64,000 nt of DNA, from the NCBI RefSeq assembly GCF_027744825.2, contig NC_071348.1, forward strand, positions 14,913,563 to 14,977,562, written 5' to 3'. This document shows, piece by piece, positions 59,400 through 64,000 of this stretch. The notes beneath the pieces were generated by a model, which worked only from the letters and a program-made list of their open reading frames with translations, did not search any database and was not told the origin of the DNA. The stretch comes from Synchiropus splendidus (Eukaryota; Chordata; Actinopteri; Syngnathiformes; Callionymidae). Within the stretch, counting starts at the first letter, position 1. Every line of letters begins with the position of its first letter. The position numbers and the translations under genes are program-made.

Positions 59400-59650
59400 C
59401 TTCTCAGGTAGATGTGAAGAACACGATGAAGTTCATGGTTTAAGAGCTGCACCTTCGAGCGGCAGCGTTCAGGAGCACCGACCGCATCTCTGCTGATTCG
59501 CTGCGTGATGACAGAACATATGACGTCACCGCGTAGCCTCAGCAAATGAGCGTTTTTATTCCTCAATCGCTGAAGAACAAGGAACACTTTCAGAAGTGCT
59601 GTGTGTTGAACTTTAAGTAACAGCTGTTTGTAGAGCCGGTCCAAGCCTGT
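59400..59650 (-). promoter_or_regulatory. pdp1 5' UTR exon and promoter with a CRE
   Basis: On the minus strand a strong donor, AAG|GTGAGTGAC, ends at 59400. It is the best candidate for a non-coding first exon. A perfect palindromic cAMP-response element, TGACGTCA, lies at 59521-59528 in a CpG-containing stretch. The exact transcription start is unknown, so the CRE could be in the promoter or in the 5' UTR. Confidence 0.5.
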
Positions 59651-59820
59651 CTAGGCCACTTATCGAATTTCATATGGGACCCCTCCCACCACCTCAGTCA
59701 CCTGTGGTGATGACTATTTACACAAACAGCACACCTTGTTTCAATAAACAGCATAAACAAAAGTGATAGGTTGTGAAGTACTGTCCCTCAGTGACAGATG
59801 CCTGAAAGCTCTTCTACATA

Positions 59821-60785
59821 CACTCTATTACCAATCCGAATGATCCAAATCAGGTGTCCCTGTCAATTGTTCTGGTCACAGGTGTCTAGAATCAAGCACC
59901 TAGGCATGCAGACGTTTTGAGAAACATTTGTGAAATAATGGGCCGCCCTCAGGAGCTCAGTGAATTCCAGCGTGGAACTGTCATAGGATGCCACCTGTGC
60001 AACAAATCCAGTCGTGAAATGTCCTTGCTCCTAAACATTCCATAGTCAGCAGTCAGCTTTACTATAAGAAAATGGAAGAGAGAACAGAAAGTAGTAGGCC
60101 ATGTAAACTGACGGAATGGGGTCAGCGGATGATGAGGCGCATAGTGCAAACACGTCGCCAACTTTCTGCAAGGTCAATTGCTACAGAGCTCCAAACTTAA
60201 TATAGCCTTCAGGTTAGCCCAAGTACAGTATGCATGTACTTGGGCTTCCATGGCCGAGCAGCTGCATCCAAGTCATACATCACCAAGTGCAATGCAATGC
60301 CACTGGACTATAGAGCAGTGGAGACGTCTCTTCTCTGGAGTGACGAATCACACTTTTCCATCTGGCAATCGGATGGACCAGTCTGGGTTTGGAGGTTGCC
60401 AGGAGAACGGTTCATTTTGGACTGCATTGTGCCAAGTGTGAAAGTTGGTGGAGGAGGAATTATGGGGTGAGGTTGTTTCTCATGAGTTGGGCTTGGCCCC
60501 TGAGTTCCAGTAAATGGCAACTTTGAGTGCTTCAGGATACCTAAACATTATGGACGATTCCATGCTCCCAACCTTGTGGAAACAGTTTGTAGCGGGCCCC
60601 ATCCTCTTCCAACATGACTGTGCACCAGTGCACAAAGCAAGGCCCATAAAGACATGGATGTGGATGTGGATGAACTTGACTGGCCAGGTGGACCAACATC
60701 ATATTGAACCTGAGGGTTAGGAATGGGATGCACTTAAGTTCATATGTGAGCAAAGGTAGGTGAGCAAATACTTTTGAGAACACAG
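59821..60785 (+). mobile_element. Tc1-like transposon fossil with internal deletion
   Basis: The left end near 59821 (CACTCTATTACCAATCCGAA) and right end near 60760-60785 (GTGAGCAAATACTTTTGAGA) are degraded copies of a known fish Tc1 terminus. The transposase begins at ATG 59938 (MGRPQELSEFQRGTVIGC). Pieces of the core follow in several frames, including DESHFS and a [20 protein letters not shown] stretch around 60340-60420. The segment that should carry the third catalytic residue (NPIEHLW region) is deleted near 60680-60700. It lies between the tmem67 3' end and the pdp1 promoter. Confidence 0.9.
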
Positions 60786-60844
60786 TGTGTGACGCTGAAA
60801 AAAAAAAAAAAGCAAGAGCGACATGGTTTGTTATATCAAAACCA

Positions 60845-60850
60845 TTTATT
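60845..60850 (-). terminator. tmem67 poly(A) signal
   Basis: TTTATT on the plus strand reads AATAAA on the minus strand, about 95 bp past the tmem67 stop codon. Confidence 0.65.
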
Positions 60851-60943
60851 CTATAAAACCACTAAAAAAATTATTCTAATAAAAACAACAGTGAAAATGA
60901 ACAGAACCTAGTCAGAAGGTAAAGCAATAATAAATAAAGCACA

Positions 60944-64000
<3,057 letters not shown>

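Overview
The window is vertebrate nuclear DNA, almost certainly from a teleost fish. Genes are split into many short exons with GT-AG introns, some under 80 bp. The repeats are typical of fish: Tc1-like, hAT-like and DIRS-like fossils, LINE fragments, and AT, GT and pentanucleotide microsatellites. The species cannot be read from the sequence alone.

Nine protein-coding genes were assembled exon by exon with consistent reading phase. From left to right they are: esrp1 (minus, 5' part only), virma (plus, complete, 27 coding exons, 1,820 aa), a RING/TRAF-zinc-finger E3 ligase resembling RNF41/NRDP1 (minus, 306 aa), rad54b (plus, 15 coding exons, 924 aa) with fsbp (plus, 310 aa) nested in its second coding intron, gem (plus, 300 aa), cdh17 (plus, 18 coding exons, 868 aa), pdp1 (minus, 8 coding exons, 521 aa), and tmem67 (minus, C-terminal half only). 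Apart from the RING gene, this is the gene order I recall for human 8q22.1 (TMEM67-PDP1-CDH17-GEM-RAD54B/FSBP-VIRMA-ESRP1), read in the opposite direction. It is therefore an ancient conserved synteny block.

Layout: 0-2.5 kb is a head-to-head esrp1/virma promoter interrupted by an A-run/AT microsatellite and a hairpin that contains a 36-bp inverted copy of an esrp1 exon edge. 2.5-13.2 kb is virma, which ends tail-to-tail with the RING gene (13.3-15.4 kb). 15.4-26.2 kb holds rad54b and the nested fsbp, which has its own CpG-rich promoter region. 26.2-33.3 kb is intergenic, with a LINE fragment and a 2.5-kb structure bounded by 138-bp inverted repeats that encloses a deleted Tc1-like element. 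33.3-36.1 kb is gem and 39.6-47.1 kb is cdh17. 47.1-51.2 kb is a transposon graveyard (LINE, hAT, DIRS). 51.2-59.6 kb is pdp1, and 60.8-64 kb is tmem67.

The genes are functionally unrelated: epithelial splicing, m6A methylation, homologous recombination, RGK GTPase signalling, intestinal cadherin adhesion, mitochondrial PDH activation and the ciliary transition zone. There is no operon-like system. I found no convincing new multi-gene system. The points most worth following up are the inverted esrp1 exon fragment in the shared promoter, a cluster of GTTAAGCC-like motifs upstream of fsbp, an in-frame stop-free 69-bp intron in pdp1, loss of the RGD motif in Cdh17, and several perfect short hairpins.
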